A DNA stretch of 64,000 bases from contig NZ_AUWR01000014.1 in assembly GCF_000455125.1 (NCBI RefSeq), forward strand, positions 50,135 through 114,134, read 5' to 3'. Below are positions 7,667-16,038 of this stretch, one piece after another; positions within the stretch are counted from its first letter, which is position 1; each line of letters starts with the position of its first letter. The stretch comes from Mycobacterium sp. UM_WGJ. Its GTDB lineage: Bacteria; Actinomycetota; Actinomycetes; Mycobacteriales; Mycobacteriaceae. Below the pieces are notes generated by a model. That model saw only the letters and a program-made list of their open reading frames with translations. It was not told where the DNA came from and did not search any database. The translations under genes and the position numbers were made by a program.

Positions 7667-8590
7667 CTACTCTTTCGCGATGAGGTGTTGGCGCGCCCAC
7701 TCCTCAGTGGTCGTGGTCGGGATACCGCGGGTGGCGTTGAACGTACCGTCCTTCGGCCACGCGACGCCTTTGCCCTGAGCGAACACCGCACGATACTTCC
7801 GTAGGCCGTCGTCGGGGTTTCGGTCGCGGTCGTGCAGTAGCTGCGCGACGGTCCATTCATTGCCGGTCACGGGGGCTCCCGTAGTCCGTCCGACGATCTC
7901 GGCGAGTTCGCGGTAGGTGATCGTGTCGCCGGCGACGTAGACGACCTGGTTCGCGATACGCGGGCGGGCCTGGATGATCTCCGCGGTGAGTACGCCGATG
8001 TCCTCCGGAGTGGTGACGGTGACTTCGGTGTCCCAATTGCCCAGCGCGTTAACGGTATTGGTGGTGAGGTCGACGACTCCGAAATCGGGTTCGAACAGGA
8101 AGCTGGTGAACATGCCGGTCGACACGATCACCCATTCGGTGGCGCTCTGGGCGCGCAGCATGTCGCGAACGTCGAGTTGCTCGTCGAACAGGTCTTGGGG
8201 GCTGCCGCGTCCGATGGCGTCGTAGTCGGCGCCGAACTGCCACGGGAAGTATCGCGGAACCCGCGCCGCCAACGCGGCCTCGGTGATCTTGCGCTGGGTC
8301 CCCGCTCCCGCCGCGAAACCGATGCAGCTCACCACCGTGTGGAACTGTCCCAGCACCGTGGACAGCTCAGCCGCCGACGCCGTCGCAACGTCGGCCTCAA
8401 CGATTCCGACCCCGCGGGCCGAGAACTCGTCGCGTAGCTGGGCATGCCGGGCTGTGTCCGACGGCCGAAGCAGTACCGTCACCGCCGGCGCGTCGGTCCG
8501 GTCGGTCAGTGCGGTGACAACGTTGCCGCCGAGTTCGCCGGCCCCGATGACGAGAATCCTCCCCCGATGTGATGACTGCTCAAAGGCCAT
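7667..8590 (-). CDS. NmrA-like / isoflavone-reductase-type NAD(P)-binding protein
   Basis: 307 aa from ATG 8590, which has GGAGGGG just upstream; the frame extends 16 codons further without support. The N-terminal Rossmann motif is ILVIGAGELGGNVV (GxGxxGxx). RYFPWQFGADYD and the C-terminal layout fit the NmrA/aromatic alcohol reductase branch of atypical SDRs. Substrate unknown; it may be a redox sensor or a small-molecule reductase. Divergent from the DHFR-like gene at 8729. Confidence 0.8.
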   Translation of the reverse strand: MAFEQSSHRGRILVIGAGELGGNVVTALTDRTDAPAVTVLLRPSDTARHAQLRDEFSARGVGIVEADVATASAAELSTVLGQFHTVVSCIGFAAGAGTQRKITEAALAARVPRYFPWQFGADYDAIGRGSPQDLFDEQLDVRDMLRAQSATEWVIVSTGMFTSFLFEPDFGVVDLTTNTVNALGNWDTEVTVTTPEDIGVLTAEIIQARPRIANQVVYVAGDTITYRELAEIVGRTTGAPVTGNEWTVAQLLHDRDRNPDDGLRKYRAVFAQGKGVAWPKDGTFNATRGIPTTTTEEWARQHLIAKE

Positions 8591-8728
8591 AACCCCTCCG
8601 CGGCGCAGATCCGTTCGCGAATGCGAACGCCTCGCCATAACAACCCGCTACAGCGCAGCATTCCCGGCTAACCGCTGGCCGGCTCCGGCGCGTCGCCACG
8701 AGTAGCGCGCCGGTGCACACTGATCCCC

Positions 8729-9295
8729 ATGGGCAGACTCATCTACGGCTTCACCGTGTCGGTGGACGGCTACATCGCTGACGCACACGGCAGCATCGAC
8801 TGGAGCGAACCGAGCGACGAACTGCACCAGTACTGGAACGACTTCGAGCGAGAAACCGCGCTGTCGTTCTACGGACGGCGGCTCTACGAACTGATGTCCG
8901 CCTACTGGCCGACCGCCGACGAGGACCCGGACGCTCCACCGTTGATCGTCGACTTCGCCCACATCTGGCGCGCCATGCCCAAGGTCGTGTTCTCACGGAC
9001 CCTGGAGTCAGTCGACTGGAATTCCCGACTGGAGCGCGGCGACCCGGTCGAGGTGGTGACGAAGCTGAAGGCCCAAACCGACGGCAACTTGGAAGTGGCC
9101 GGCGCGACGCTGGCCGCACCGATCGTGCAGGCCGGACTGGTGGACGAGTACCGGATCGTGATCGCCCCCACCGCCGTGGGCGGCGGGACGCCGTTCTTCC
9201 CGGGCCTGCCATCGTGGGTCTCGCTGCGGCTGCTGGAAAACCGCACCTTCCCCGGTGGCACGGTCCTGCTGCGCTACGAGGCGAAGCACGACTGA
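8729..9295 (+). CDS. Dihydrofolate reductase family protein (RibD C-terminal type)
   Basis: 188 aa. Starts MGRLIYGFTVSVDGYIADAHG, typical of the RibD_C/DHFR-like family, and has the late motif LVDEYRIVIAPTAVGGGTPF. These proteins bind NADPH; individual substrates are mostly unknown, and they are not the housekeeping FolA. It is divergent from the NmrA-like gene, with 138 bases between them. Confidence 0.85.
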   Translation: MGRLIYGFTVSVDGYIADAHGSIDWSEPSDELHQYWNDFERETALSFYGRRLYELMSAYWPTADEDPDAPPLIVDFAHIWRAMPKVVFSRTLESVDWNSRLERGDPVEVVTKLKAQTDGNLEVAGATLAAPIVQAGLVDEYRIVIAPTAVGGGTPFFPGLPSWVSLRLLENRTFPGGTVLLRYEAKHD

Positions 9296-9350
9296 ACGGA
9301 TCGAAGAATCGCCGCTAGGCCCACCGCCACCGGCATTACCCACTGCCGTT

Positions 9351-9362
9351 GTCTCCGGAGAC
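9351..9362. promoter_or_regulatory. 12-bp perfect palindrome GTCTCCGGAGAC
   Basis: A loop-free palindrome in the 126-base gap between two convergent genes. With no loop it is a poor terminator; it could be a protein-binding site or chance. Confidence 0.2.
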
Positions 9363-9421
9363 TTGTCAAACCCCCACCAACCACCAACAACTAGACCGGC
9401 CGCGAGTGCGTCCACAGTCCG

Positions 9422-9850
9422 CTACGTGCAGCGAAACTGCCTGTTGAGCATGCAATTCACCGGTGGTGAGTACGTCCCGGACAGCACGCCTCGGAAACCA
9501 CCGGTAGCGGATCCGCCCGGCGCGATGATCCGATTCCAATTCACCGGAGCCAGCACATAGTGCGTGCCGGATCGGCCAACGGTGCTGCTCCACGCGTGCG
9601 AGATGGATTCATTGGCCGGCAGATCGAATTCAAGGCGCCAATCGGTCATCGGCACCGCACTCCAGTTGGTGATGGTGAAGCGGGCGATGAAGCCGGTCTG
9701 CCATGTCGAAGTCACCGACAACGTCGCGGTGGCCGCAGCCGCATGAGCCACGGCGGTGGTAGCGAATCCGAGGATCACCACCATCGCTGCCGCCACAGCA
9801 AGGTGAAGCGCTGTGCACCAGCGCTTCACGTGACTGCGGAATACGGCCAT
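9422..9850 (-). CDS. Secreted carbohydrate-binding module (CBM2) protein
   Basis: 142 aa from ATG 9850 (GTG 9862 is also possible). A signal peptide with basic n-region (MAVFRSHVKRW), a long hydrophobic core and AHAAAATA cleavage region is followed by a single CBM2-like domain: WQTGFIARFTITNWSAVPM, then WRLEFDLPANESISHAWSS and a C-terminal Cys pair (NCMLNRQFRCT). No catalytic domain is present. From memory it resembles M. tuberculosis Rv1987 in length and layout. It likely binds cellulose or chitin outside the cell. Confidence 0.82.
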   Translation of the reverse strand: MAVFRSHVKRWCTALHLAVAAAMVVILGFATTAVAHAAAATATLSVTSTWQTGFIARFTITNWSAVPMTDWRLEFDLPANESISHAWSSTVGRSGTHYVLAPVNWNRIIAPGGSATGGFRGVLSGTYSPPVNCMLNRQFRCT

Positions 9851-10046
9851 AGCAGCCAACACTAAAGCCGAACGGGCATCGTCGTCCCTGTCGCCGCCGG
9901 TAGCCTGCAGGACCTTTGCTCAACTGAAACCGTCACGTGACGTCGCTCGACGTCGTCACAGATTCCGTCCCCGGTCCCCACCGGACCTCCAAGAGGGCTA
10001 CCGTTGCGCAGGGGCGAGATCGCCGTCCGCGACAAGGAGCACCGAC

Positions 10047-10847
10047 ATGTTGAAGTACGAGATCCATGGAACCGGTGAGCCCTTGGTGCTGGTCCACGGG
10101 ATCACGCACCGCAGGCAGGCCTGGTATCCGGTGCTGGAGCACCTGACCGATCACCGCACCGTCGTGCTCTTCGATCTGCCCGGCCACGGCGAATCGCATG
10201 ACTTTGTGGTGCGCAACGACGACGTACAGGGAACCCTGCGCGAAGAACTGGTCGGGCTCTTGGACCAGCTGGGGCTCGAGCGTCCGCACATCGCCGGCAA
10301 CTCTCTGGGCGGCCGGATCGCGATGGAGGCCGCCGCAGACAACCTGGTCTCGAGTGCGACGGTGTTGTCCCCCGCGGCTTACTGGCACAACGCCCTCGAC
10401 TTCGCCTACATCCGGCTGGTCTTCACCTGCCTGACGACCAGCGCCCGCCTGCTGGCACCCGTGGTGCCGAGGCTCGCGCGTTCGCCGCGCGCGAGGCACA
10501 TGATGGGTGGGGTGGTCTCCGCCCACCCCGAGCGGATCCCGGCCGACGAATTCGTGGGCGACCTCAACGGCATGCGGCGGGCCATTCCCGCCATGAAGAA
10601 GATCTTCCCGGCAGCCAAAGTGTTCGACCGGGCGATCCCGGCCGACATTCCGGTCACCGTCGCATGGGCCGCACGTGACCGGATCCTGCTGCCCTACCAA
10701 GCGCGCATCGCCGAGAAGCGGCTGCCCCAGGCCCGCCACATTCGACTGCCCGGGTGCGGTCACGTGCCCATGGCCGACGACCCCGAGCTCGTCGCACGGG
10801 TCCTGCTGGAGGGCAGCGCTCCCAACGCGCGGGCCGAGGCCTCATAG
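10047..10847 (+). CDS. Alpha/beta hydrolase
   Basis: 266 aa with the full hydrolase signature: oxyanion region LVLVHGITHRRQAW, nucleophile elbow AGNSLGGRIA (Ser), an acid in AWAARDRILLP and the catalytic His in CGHVPMADDPE. No signal peptide, so cytosolic. AAGGAG lies about 8 bases before ATG 10047. Substrate unknown; the pairing with a nitronate monooxygenase 50 bases downstream suggests a shared transcript. Confidence 0.85.
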   Translation: MLKYEIHGTGEPLVLVHGITHRRQAWYPVLEHLTDHRTVVLFDLPGHGESHDFVVRNDDVQGTLREELVGLLDQLGLERPHIAGNSLGGRIAMEAAADNLVSSATVLSPAAYWHNALDFAYIRLVFTCLTTSARLLAPVVPRLARSPRARHMMGGVVSAHPERIPADEFVGDLNGMRRAIPAMKKIFPAAKVFDRAIPADIPVTVAWAARDRILLPYQARIAEKRLPQARHIRLPGCGHVPMADDPELVARVLLEGSAPNARAEAS

Positions 10848-10897
10848 CACGCTCCTGGTGATCCACGGTGCGGGCGGCGCGGGTGCTTGAATAGGCC

Positions 10898-11821
10898 GTG
10901 GCCAACCGCATCCAATCCCTGCTCGGGGTTGCCTACCCCGTCGTCCAGGCCCCGATGACCTACATCGCGCGCGCCGAACTCGCCGCGGCGGTTTCCGAGG
11001 CGGGCGGGCTCGGTGTGATCGAGACCCTCACCCCCGAAGGCCGTGCCGACCTACAGCGGGTGCGTGAGCTGACCGACAAACCGGTGGCGGCCAACCTCAT
11101 GATCCAGGGCTGGAAGAGCGACCTGTCGATTGTCGAGACCCTGACCGAAGCCGGCGTGCGCCACGTCTTCACCTCCGCCGGCGACCCGGCCTTGTTCACC
11201 AAACCGCTGCACGACGCCGGCATGACGGTGGTCCACGTGGTCGGCTCTCTCAAGGGCGCTCTCAAGGCCGCCGACGCCGGTGTCGACGCGCTGGTGGTCG
11301 AGGGCGTCGAAGGCGGCGGCTTCAAGTCACTGCTGGGCGCCTCGACCATGGTGCTGCTCCCCCTGGTCGCCGAAAACGTTGACCTGCCGATCATCGCCGC
11401 CGGCGGCATCTGCGATGCGCGCTCGGCTGCGGCGGCGCTGGTGCTGGGCGCCGAGGGCGTGCAGATGGGCACCCGGATGCTGGCCAGCCACGAATCCGCG
11501 GTGCACGCGAACTTCAAGGACGCGATCGTGGCCGCCAACGATTCGGGCACTGTGCTGCTCGACGTTCCCGGAAATCCGACCATGCGGGTGCTGCGTACCG
11601 GGCTGGCCGCCAGAGTCGCTGCACACGAACCGGATTCACGGCTGCTGGGAAAGATCACCGAACTGTACTTCGACGGCGACATGGAGGCCAGCGTCGCCAA
11701 CACCGGCCAGGTGTCGTCCCGGATCATCGATCTTCTGCCGGTGGCCGAGATCATCCGTGGCACCTGGGACGAGATCGAAGCGGTGCTGGACGGCGCACGA
11801 GCACGAGCCGAAAGTTTGTGA
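10898..11821 (+). CDS. Nitronate monooxygenase (2-nitropropane dioxygenase family)
   Basis: 307 aa FMN-dependent TIM-barrel protein. It starts at GTG 10898 with MANRIQSLLGVAYPVVQAPM and has the FMN-phosphate-binding region IIAAGGICDARSAAAALVLG, followed by EGVQMGTRML. The segment VEGVEGGGFKS occupies the place of the usual EGxEAGGH active-site loop; the His of that loop is replaced here by Phe-Lys, so nitronate oxidation itself is uncertain. Follows an alpha/beta hydrolase. Not closely similar to the second family member at 53143. Confidence 0.82.
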   Translation: MANRIQSLLGVAYPVVQAPMTYIARAELAAAVSEAGGLGVIETLTPEGRADLQRVRELTDKPVAANLMIQGWKSDLSIVETLTEAGVRHVFTSAGDPALFTKPLHDAGMTVVHVVGSLKGALKAADAGVDALVVEGVEGGGFKSLLGASTMVLLPLVAENVDLPIIAAGGICDARSAAAALVLGAEGVQMGTRMLASHESAVHANFKDAIVAANDSGTVLLDVPGNPTMRVLRTGLAARVAAHEPDSRLLGKITELYFDGDMEASVANTGQVSSRIIDLLPVAEIIRGTWDEIEAVLDGARARAESL

Positions 11822-11891
11822 ACCTCGCCCGCAGATGAGCTCGAAGCGACCATGATCATGCAATGGTTCGCCAGCGTCGGTCGGTCGAGGC

Positions 11892-12722
11892 GTGACCCTG
11901 CCTGAGTCGGGCCCTGAATCGGGGCAGCATTCACGGCGGCGCTCTAAATTCTCGGCCTTGCATCTGTTCGCCGTCCTCGGCGTCATCGCGGTCCCGGCGT
12001 TCGGCTGGTTCGGCCAACATTGGTCGGGCGCAACGACCGTGGTCGTGTACTGGTTCGAGAACGTCACAATGTGTCTGCTGGTGATAGCCCGCATCGCTGT
12101 GCACCAACGCCTGAACCCCAAGTACGGGCACTTCCGCTACCGCGGCCCTGGAACCGGCGGCCCGTCCAATTCGTCGTTCTTGAGCGGCTTCGCCCTGATC
12201 AGCCTGGTGTTCTGCGCAGCCCATGGCGTGTTCCTGGCGGCCATCCTCGCGCTGCTGATTCACAACCGTGCGCCCGAGCTCGCGATGATCGATCTGGATT
12301 GGCGCAGCGTCGGCTGGGGATGCCTGGGGGTGTTGCTGTTCCTGACGATGGAATTCCTCACCGATCTGGTCGATCTGCGCCGTTGGTCCTTCCGGGATAT
12401 CGAGACCGCTGCCAACGCCGGCCTGGGCCGCGTCATGGTCGTGCATATGACGCTGCTGCTCGGATTCGCCGGGATCGCCGCGACGAACGCCCCGGGGACA
12501 TTGTTCACGGTATTCGTCGTGCTGAAGAGCCTTGCTGCGCTCAGTGTGGTGGTTCCCCAATGGGAGCCGGCGAGACCCCCACGCGGCCTGTCCAACCTGA
12601 TGAATCGACTGCCGAACGTGCACCCCGGAGAACGTTTCGAGGACTTCTGGGTGAAGGACCAAGCCAACGAGCGAGAGCGGCAGCGGCGCAACGAGCAGCC
12701 CTGGAAGACCGCCAGGCCGTGA
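11892..12722 (+). CDS. DUF6498-type membrane protein
   Basis: 276 aa from GTG 11892, with about six hydrophobic segments. The features VVVYWFENVTMCLLVIARI and the conserved RMVVVHMT-like helix fit the DUF6498 family of bacterial membrane proteins of unknown function. The C-terminus is hydrophilic (FEDFWVKDQANERERQRR). It converges with the transporter on the opposite strand, whose open frame runs across much of this gene. Confidence 0.7.
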   Translation: MTLPESGPESGQHSRRRSKFSALHLFAVLGVIAVPAFGWFGQHWSGATTVVVYWFENVTMCLLVIARIAVHQRLNPKYGHFRYRGPGTGGPSNSSFLSGFALISLVFCAAHGVFLAAILALLIHNRAPELAMIDLDWRSVGWGCLGVLLFLTMEFLTDLVDLRRWSFRDIETAANAGLGRVMVVHMTLLLGFAGIAATNAPGTLFTVFVVLKSLAALSVVVPQWEPARPPRGLSNLMNRLPNVHPGERFEDFWVKDQANERERQRRNEQPWKTARP

Positions 12723-13621
12723 CGGCGTTCGGCCGGATTGGTCGCCTCCCCATGGGCGGCCGCACCGAATATGGCGACGGCCACCGCACCTGCGACCGCG
12801 GTGCAGAACCCCAACGCCACCAGCCAGCCCAGCCCGGCTCGTGCGGTATCCCCGAGCAGTAGCACGCCGACGACGCCGGGCATCACCGTCTCGCCGACGA
12901 CCAGAGCGGCAACGGCGCCGTTCACCGAACCCAGCTGCAAAGCAACGGTAAACAGGTAGAAGCCCCCGGCTCCGGCAATGGCGATCGCCCAGAACGCCGG
13001 GTCCTTCAGCAGCACTGGCAAGTTCAGCGGATCGACGCCGTCGACCACCCGCACCGCGATGGCCATCACGCCATAGAGGACACCGGCGACCAATCCGGCG
13101 GCGATGGCGACGCGGGCTCCCAGCAGGCGCATGAGACCAACCCCGAGCACGGCGATCAGCATCGCCAGCAACATCAGCGCCCAGTGCAGCCCGGATCCCG
13201 ACGTGTCTGTACCGGCCTGACCAGCGCTTAACCCCAAGACGCACAGTGACACAATCACCGTCGCGATCGCCACCCAATCGCGGCGGCGGAGGCGAACGCC
13301 GAGCACGGCTATGCCGAGCACCGCGGTGACGACCAGATTGGCGCTGATGATGGTCTGCGACAGAAACAGCGGTATCAGCCGCGCCGCGACGATGTTGCCG
13401 ACGAAACCGATGACGTCGAGGACCATCCCGGCGATGAACGCCGTGGTCAGCACCGCGTTGGCGGTCGAGCGCAGCGTCGGCCGACCGTCTGGGGTGGCGA
13501 CGGCGCCCTCCCCTGCAGCAGAACTACGTGCACCATAGGCCTGCAGGACCGAGGCAACCCCATAGCCGAAACAGGCCAACAGCGCTGCGGCCAACCCGAT
13601 CAGCACGGCACTACCTCTCAA
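12260..13621 (-). CDS. DMT/EamA-like multi-pass transporter with unusual read-through tail
   Basis: About the first 300 residues (13621 to roughly 12723) form a convincing multi-helix membrane protein, starting MRGSAVLIGLAAALLACFGYG and ending in a helix with GFCTAVAGAVAVAIFG, similar to drug/metabolite-type exporters. No stop follows; the frame runs a further 154 codons antisense to the DUF6498 gene, giving Ser/Arg-rich, non-membrane sequence. A stop near 12720 is expected from the topology, so loss of a stop by mutation or sequence error is likely. ATGA overlap with the LLM oxidoreductase shows an operon. Confidence 0.65.
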   Translation of the reverse strand: MRGSAVLIGLAAALLACFGYGVASVLQAYGARSSAAGEGAVATPDGRPTLRSTANAVLTTAFIAGMVLDVIGFVGNIVAARLIPLFLSQTIISANLVVTAVLGIAVLGVRLRRRDWVAIATVIVSLCVLGLSAGQAGTDTSGSGLHWALMLLAMLIAVLGVGLMRLLGARVAIAAGLVAGVLYGVMAIAVRVVDGVDPLNLPVLLKDPAFWAIAIAGAGGFYLFTVALQLGSVNGAVAALVVGETVMPGVVGVLLLGDTARAGLGWLVALGFCTAVAGAVAVAIFGAAAHGEATNPAERRHGLAVFQGCSLRRCRSRSLAWSFTQKSSKRSPGCTFGSRFIRLDRPRGGLAGSHWGTTTLSAARLFSTTNTVNNVPGAFVAAIPANPSSSVICTTMTRPRPALAAVSISRKDQRRRSTRSVRNSIVRNSNTPRHPQPTLRQSRSIIASSGARL

Positions 13622-14655
13622 CGCTCCTGAAGGGTGTGCGGCCCGGCCGAAATCCGCTGGGCGATCTCGCCGTATCGCTCGAAACGCCCCGGATCGCCGA
13701 GCGCGTTGTACAGGACCAGGCGCGTCGCGACTCCCCCGTACTTGCCGATCAGCTTGTCTGCCAACTCATCCCACGTCGACTCGGTGGCGAACGCGGCAAG
13801 GTGCTCGTCGCTGATCTGCGCGGCCATCCCGGCGAAGTCGCCGGCCTTCTGCTTCTCACGGATCCGGGCGGTGGTGCCGTCGAACCCTGCCTCATCCCAG
13901 ATGAAGGCGTAATTCGGGGTGCTCCCGTAGAAGCTCAGACTGGCCCGCACCAGTTCCCGCTCCTTGTGCCGCTCTTCATCGCTGTCGCCGACGATCGTCA
14001 TCGCGGGCACGATCACGGCGACCTCCGACGGGGAGCGGCCGGCCTTCGCGGCGCCTTCGGCCAGCTTCGGCACCACGTGACGCGCCAGGTAGCCGGGCTC
14101 GCTGAGCGGGTGAACGTGCACGCCGTCAGCCACTTCGCCGGCCATCCGCAGCATCCACGGATTCACCGCCGCGACGTCAACCTTGGGGTCGGGTGCGTCG
14201 ATCGGCCCCGCACTCCACTGCGGGGTGATGAAGTCCAGCTCGTAGAAGTCTCCGTGATGATCCAGCTTTCCGGTTCGGAAGGCGGCGAAGCACGCCTTGA
14301 CCGCCAGCACGTAGTCGCGCAGCCGTGGGCCGGGATGGTCGAACGCCGCGCCGTAACGCCGCACCACATGGGTACGCACCTGGGTGCCGAGGCCCAGCCG
14401 GAAGTTGCCGCCGGTCGCCTCCTGCAGCTCCCACGCGGTGGCCGCCGTGACGAACGGACTGCGGGGAAAGGCCACCGCGACACCGGTCGACAGCTCAAGA
14501 CCAGGAGCGGACTGAGATGCGATCGCGGCATTCAGATACGCCGTGCGACCGGCTTCGGTGAACAGCAGACCGGAAAAACCCGCCTTTTGGGTGTTGCGGG
14601 CCAGGTCGCCGGCCTTGGCCAACGGCTGGGGCAGGGCCATGACGTCAATGTGCAC
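13618..14655 (-). CDS. LLM-class F420-dependent oxidoreductase (TIGR03617-like)
   Basis: 345 aa luciferase-like TIM-barrel protein from GTG 14655. It begins MHIDVMALPQPLAKAGDLA and contains SPFVTAATAWELQEATGGNF and GLGTQVRTHVVRRYGA, the usual cofactor-side motifs of F420-dependent members. Likely uses F420H2 to reduce or oxidise an unknown substrate. Its stop overlaps the transporter start by 4 bases, so substrate transport and turnover may be linked. Confidence 0.85.
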   Translation of the reverse strand: MHIDVMALPQPLAKAGDLARNTQKAGFSGLLFTEAGRTAYLNAAIASQSAPGLELSTGVAVAFPRSPFVTAATAWELQEATGGNFRLGLGTQVRTHVVRRYGAAFDHPGPRLRDYVLAVKACFAAFRTGKLDHHGDFYELDFITPQWSAGPIDAPDPKVDVAAVNPWMLRMAGEVADGVHVHPLSEPGYLARHVVPKLAEGAAKAGRSPSEVAVIVPAMTIVGDSDEERHKERELVRASLSFYGSTPNYAFIWDEAGFDGTTARIREKQKAGDFAGMAAQISDEHLAAFATESTWDELADKLIGKYGGVATRLVLYNALGDPGRFERYGEIAQRISAGPHTLQER

Positions 14656-14675
14656 CTGGGTGAGACTACGTGCCG

Positions 14676-14694
14676 AGTCCCTGCTGACGGGACT
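14676..14694. promoter_or_regulatory. Dyad AGTCCC-N7-GGGACT between divergent genes
   Basis: A 6-bp inverted repeat in the short gap between the LLM oxidoreductase and the exported FKBP protein. It could be an operator or part of a divergent promoter; no further support. Confidence 0.25.
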
Positions 14695-14753
14695 ACTTTG
14701 CGCCTGTCATCGGATCGCAGGTCGTGCCCGACGCGGCCTGTAACGTGGCGGGC

Positions 14754-15308
14754 GTGAAACCCACTCGGATGCACTCATTCGTTGCTGTTGCGGCCAGTCT
14801 CGCGGCCATCGCCCTGCCCGTCGCGGCGGCAGGGACGGCCTCCGCCGCCGACACCTGCCCCACCGCCGCACCGGCCGGCGGCGCGCCGGAGTGGACGCTG
14901 ACCGGGGCCACCGGCAGCGTCGCAGTCACCGGGTCGACCGAAACGGCCGCGCCCCGGGTGGACGTCTCGGCGCCGTTCAGCGTGACGTCAACCCAAGTGC
15001 ACACCTTGCAGGCCGGCAGCGGCCCGGTGGTCCCGGCCACGGCCAAGGTGTCCGTCTGCTACATGGGCGTCAACGGACGAGACGGGTCGGTGTTCGATAG
15101 CAGCTACAAGCGCGGCGCTCCGGTGGACTTCCCGCTCGACGGCGTCATCCCCGGATTCCAGAAGGCGATCGCCGGTCAAACAGTCGGATCCACCGTCGCG
15201 GTGGCCATGACCTCTGCCGACGGCTACCCCGACGGCCAGCCCAGCGCCGGGATCCGGCAGGGCGACACCCTCGTGTTCGCGATCAAGATCCTGGGCGCCT
15301 CAGGCTGA
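14754..15308 (+). CDS. Exported FKBP-type peptidyl-prolyl isomerase
   Basis: 184 aa from GTG 14754, preferred over GTG 14724 because it gives a clean signal peptide (MKPTRMHSFVAVAASLA, cleavage near ASAAD). The C-terminal FKBP domain keeps the usual pocket: VCYMGVNGRDGSVFDSS, GVIPGFQKAIAGQ, DGYPDGQP and LVFAIKIL. It should catalyse proline isomerisation in the cell envelope. It is a close paralogue of the lipoprotein at 17098: 69 of 83 residues match across the domain. Confidence 0.85.
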   Translation: MKPTRMHSFVAVAASLAAIALPVAAAGTASAADTCPTAAPAGGAPEWTLTGATGSVAVTGSTETAAPRVDVSAPFSVTSTQVHTLQAGSGPVVPATAKVSVCYMGVNGRDGSVFDSSYKRGAPVDFPLDGVIPGFQKAIAGQTVGSTVAVAMTSADGYPDGQPSAGIRQGDTLVFAIKILGASG

Positions 15309-15314
15309 TCGGCG

Positions 15315-15965
15315 GTGGCGCTCGCCGAGGACATCGAGGCGGAACGGGCGGCACTCACGAACTCGTTGAGTGCCGCCGGGGCCTCGGCGCCCGCCGGGTG
15401 CGGGTCGTGGACCGCGCGAGACCTTGCGGCCCACCTGGCCGCCGAGGAACGCCTGGGGGGCTTCTCGACGTTCATCGCGCGATCGCTGGTGACGCGCGGA
15501 ATCGCGGTTCCGGCGCCACCGCGGTTGGTGGAGTTCGCAATTCGCCGTGAGCACCGCTACGGCTTCACCGAGCTGATCGACCGGCTGCGACGCCCACTGC
15601 CGCGCCTGCTGCTGGGATCACGGGTAGCGCCGCTCACGCTGTTCGAGTACTGGACCCATCACGATGACCTGGCCGCCGCCAACGGCGCCGACCATCCGGC
15701 GCCGGAAACACTGCGACAGGCCATTGCCCCACTGCTGCGCTATCAGCACGCAAAGCTGCCCGGCGGCACGGCGATCAGAGCCAGCACCGACGCTGGCGAC
15801 GTTCTGGCCTACGTAGGCCCCCGGACGCACCAGGCGGTGCTGGTGCAGGGGACGCCGGCAAACCTGGTTCGCTGGTTGGCGGGGCGCCAGGCGCGAGCCG
15901 ACGTCGAGCTGACCGGTCCCGCCGCCCACGTGCAGGGACTGCGAACGTTCACAGGCAACATATGA
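15315..15965 (+). CDS. TIGR03085-like metal-binding protein (DinB/maleylpyruvate isomerase type)
   Basis: 216 aa. The pattern CGSWTARDLAAHLAAEERLGG and later FEYWTHHDDLAAANG gives the His/His-Asp metal-site arrangement of the mycothiol-dependent DinB-like superfamily. Function unknown, perhaps thiol-dependent detoxification. It starts 6 bases after the FKBP stop (GTG 15315), so it is probably co-transcribed. Confidence 0.8.
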   Translation: MALAEDIEAERAALTNSLSAAGASAPAGCGSWTARDLAAHLAAEERLGGFSTFIARSLVTRGIAVPAPPRLVEFAIRREHRYGFTELIDRLRRPLPRLLLGSRVAPLTLFEYWTHHDDLAAANGADHPAPETLRQAIAPLLRYQHAKLPGGTAIRASTDAGDVLAYVGPRTHQAVLVQGTPANLVRWLAGRQARADVELTGPAAHVQGLRTFTGNI

Positions 15966-16038
15966 ATCTGTCTTGCATTGTCCCCCAACTGATTTAGCAA
16001 TCATTGCCAGGGTCGTCCGCATCCGGTAGCGTGCGCTC

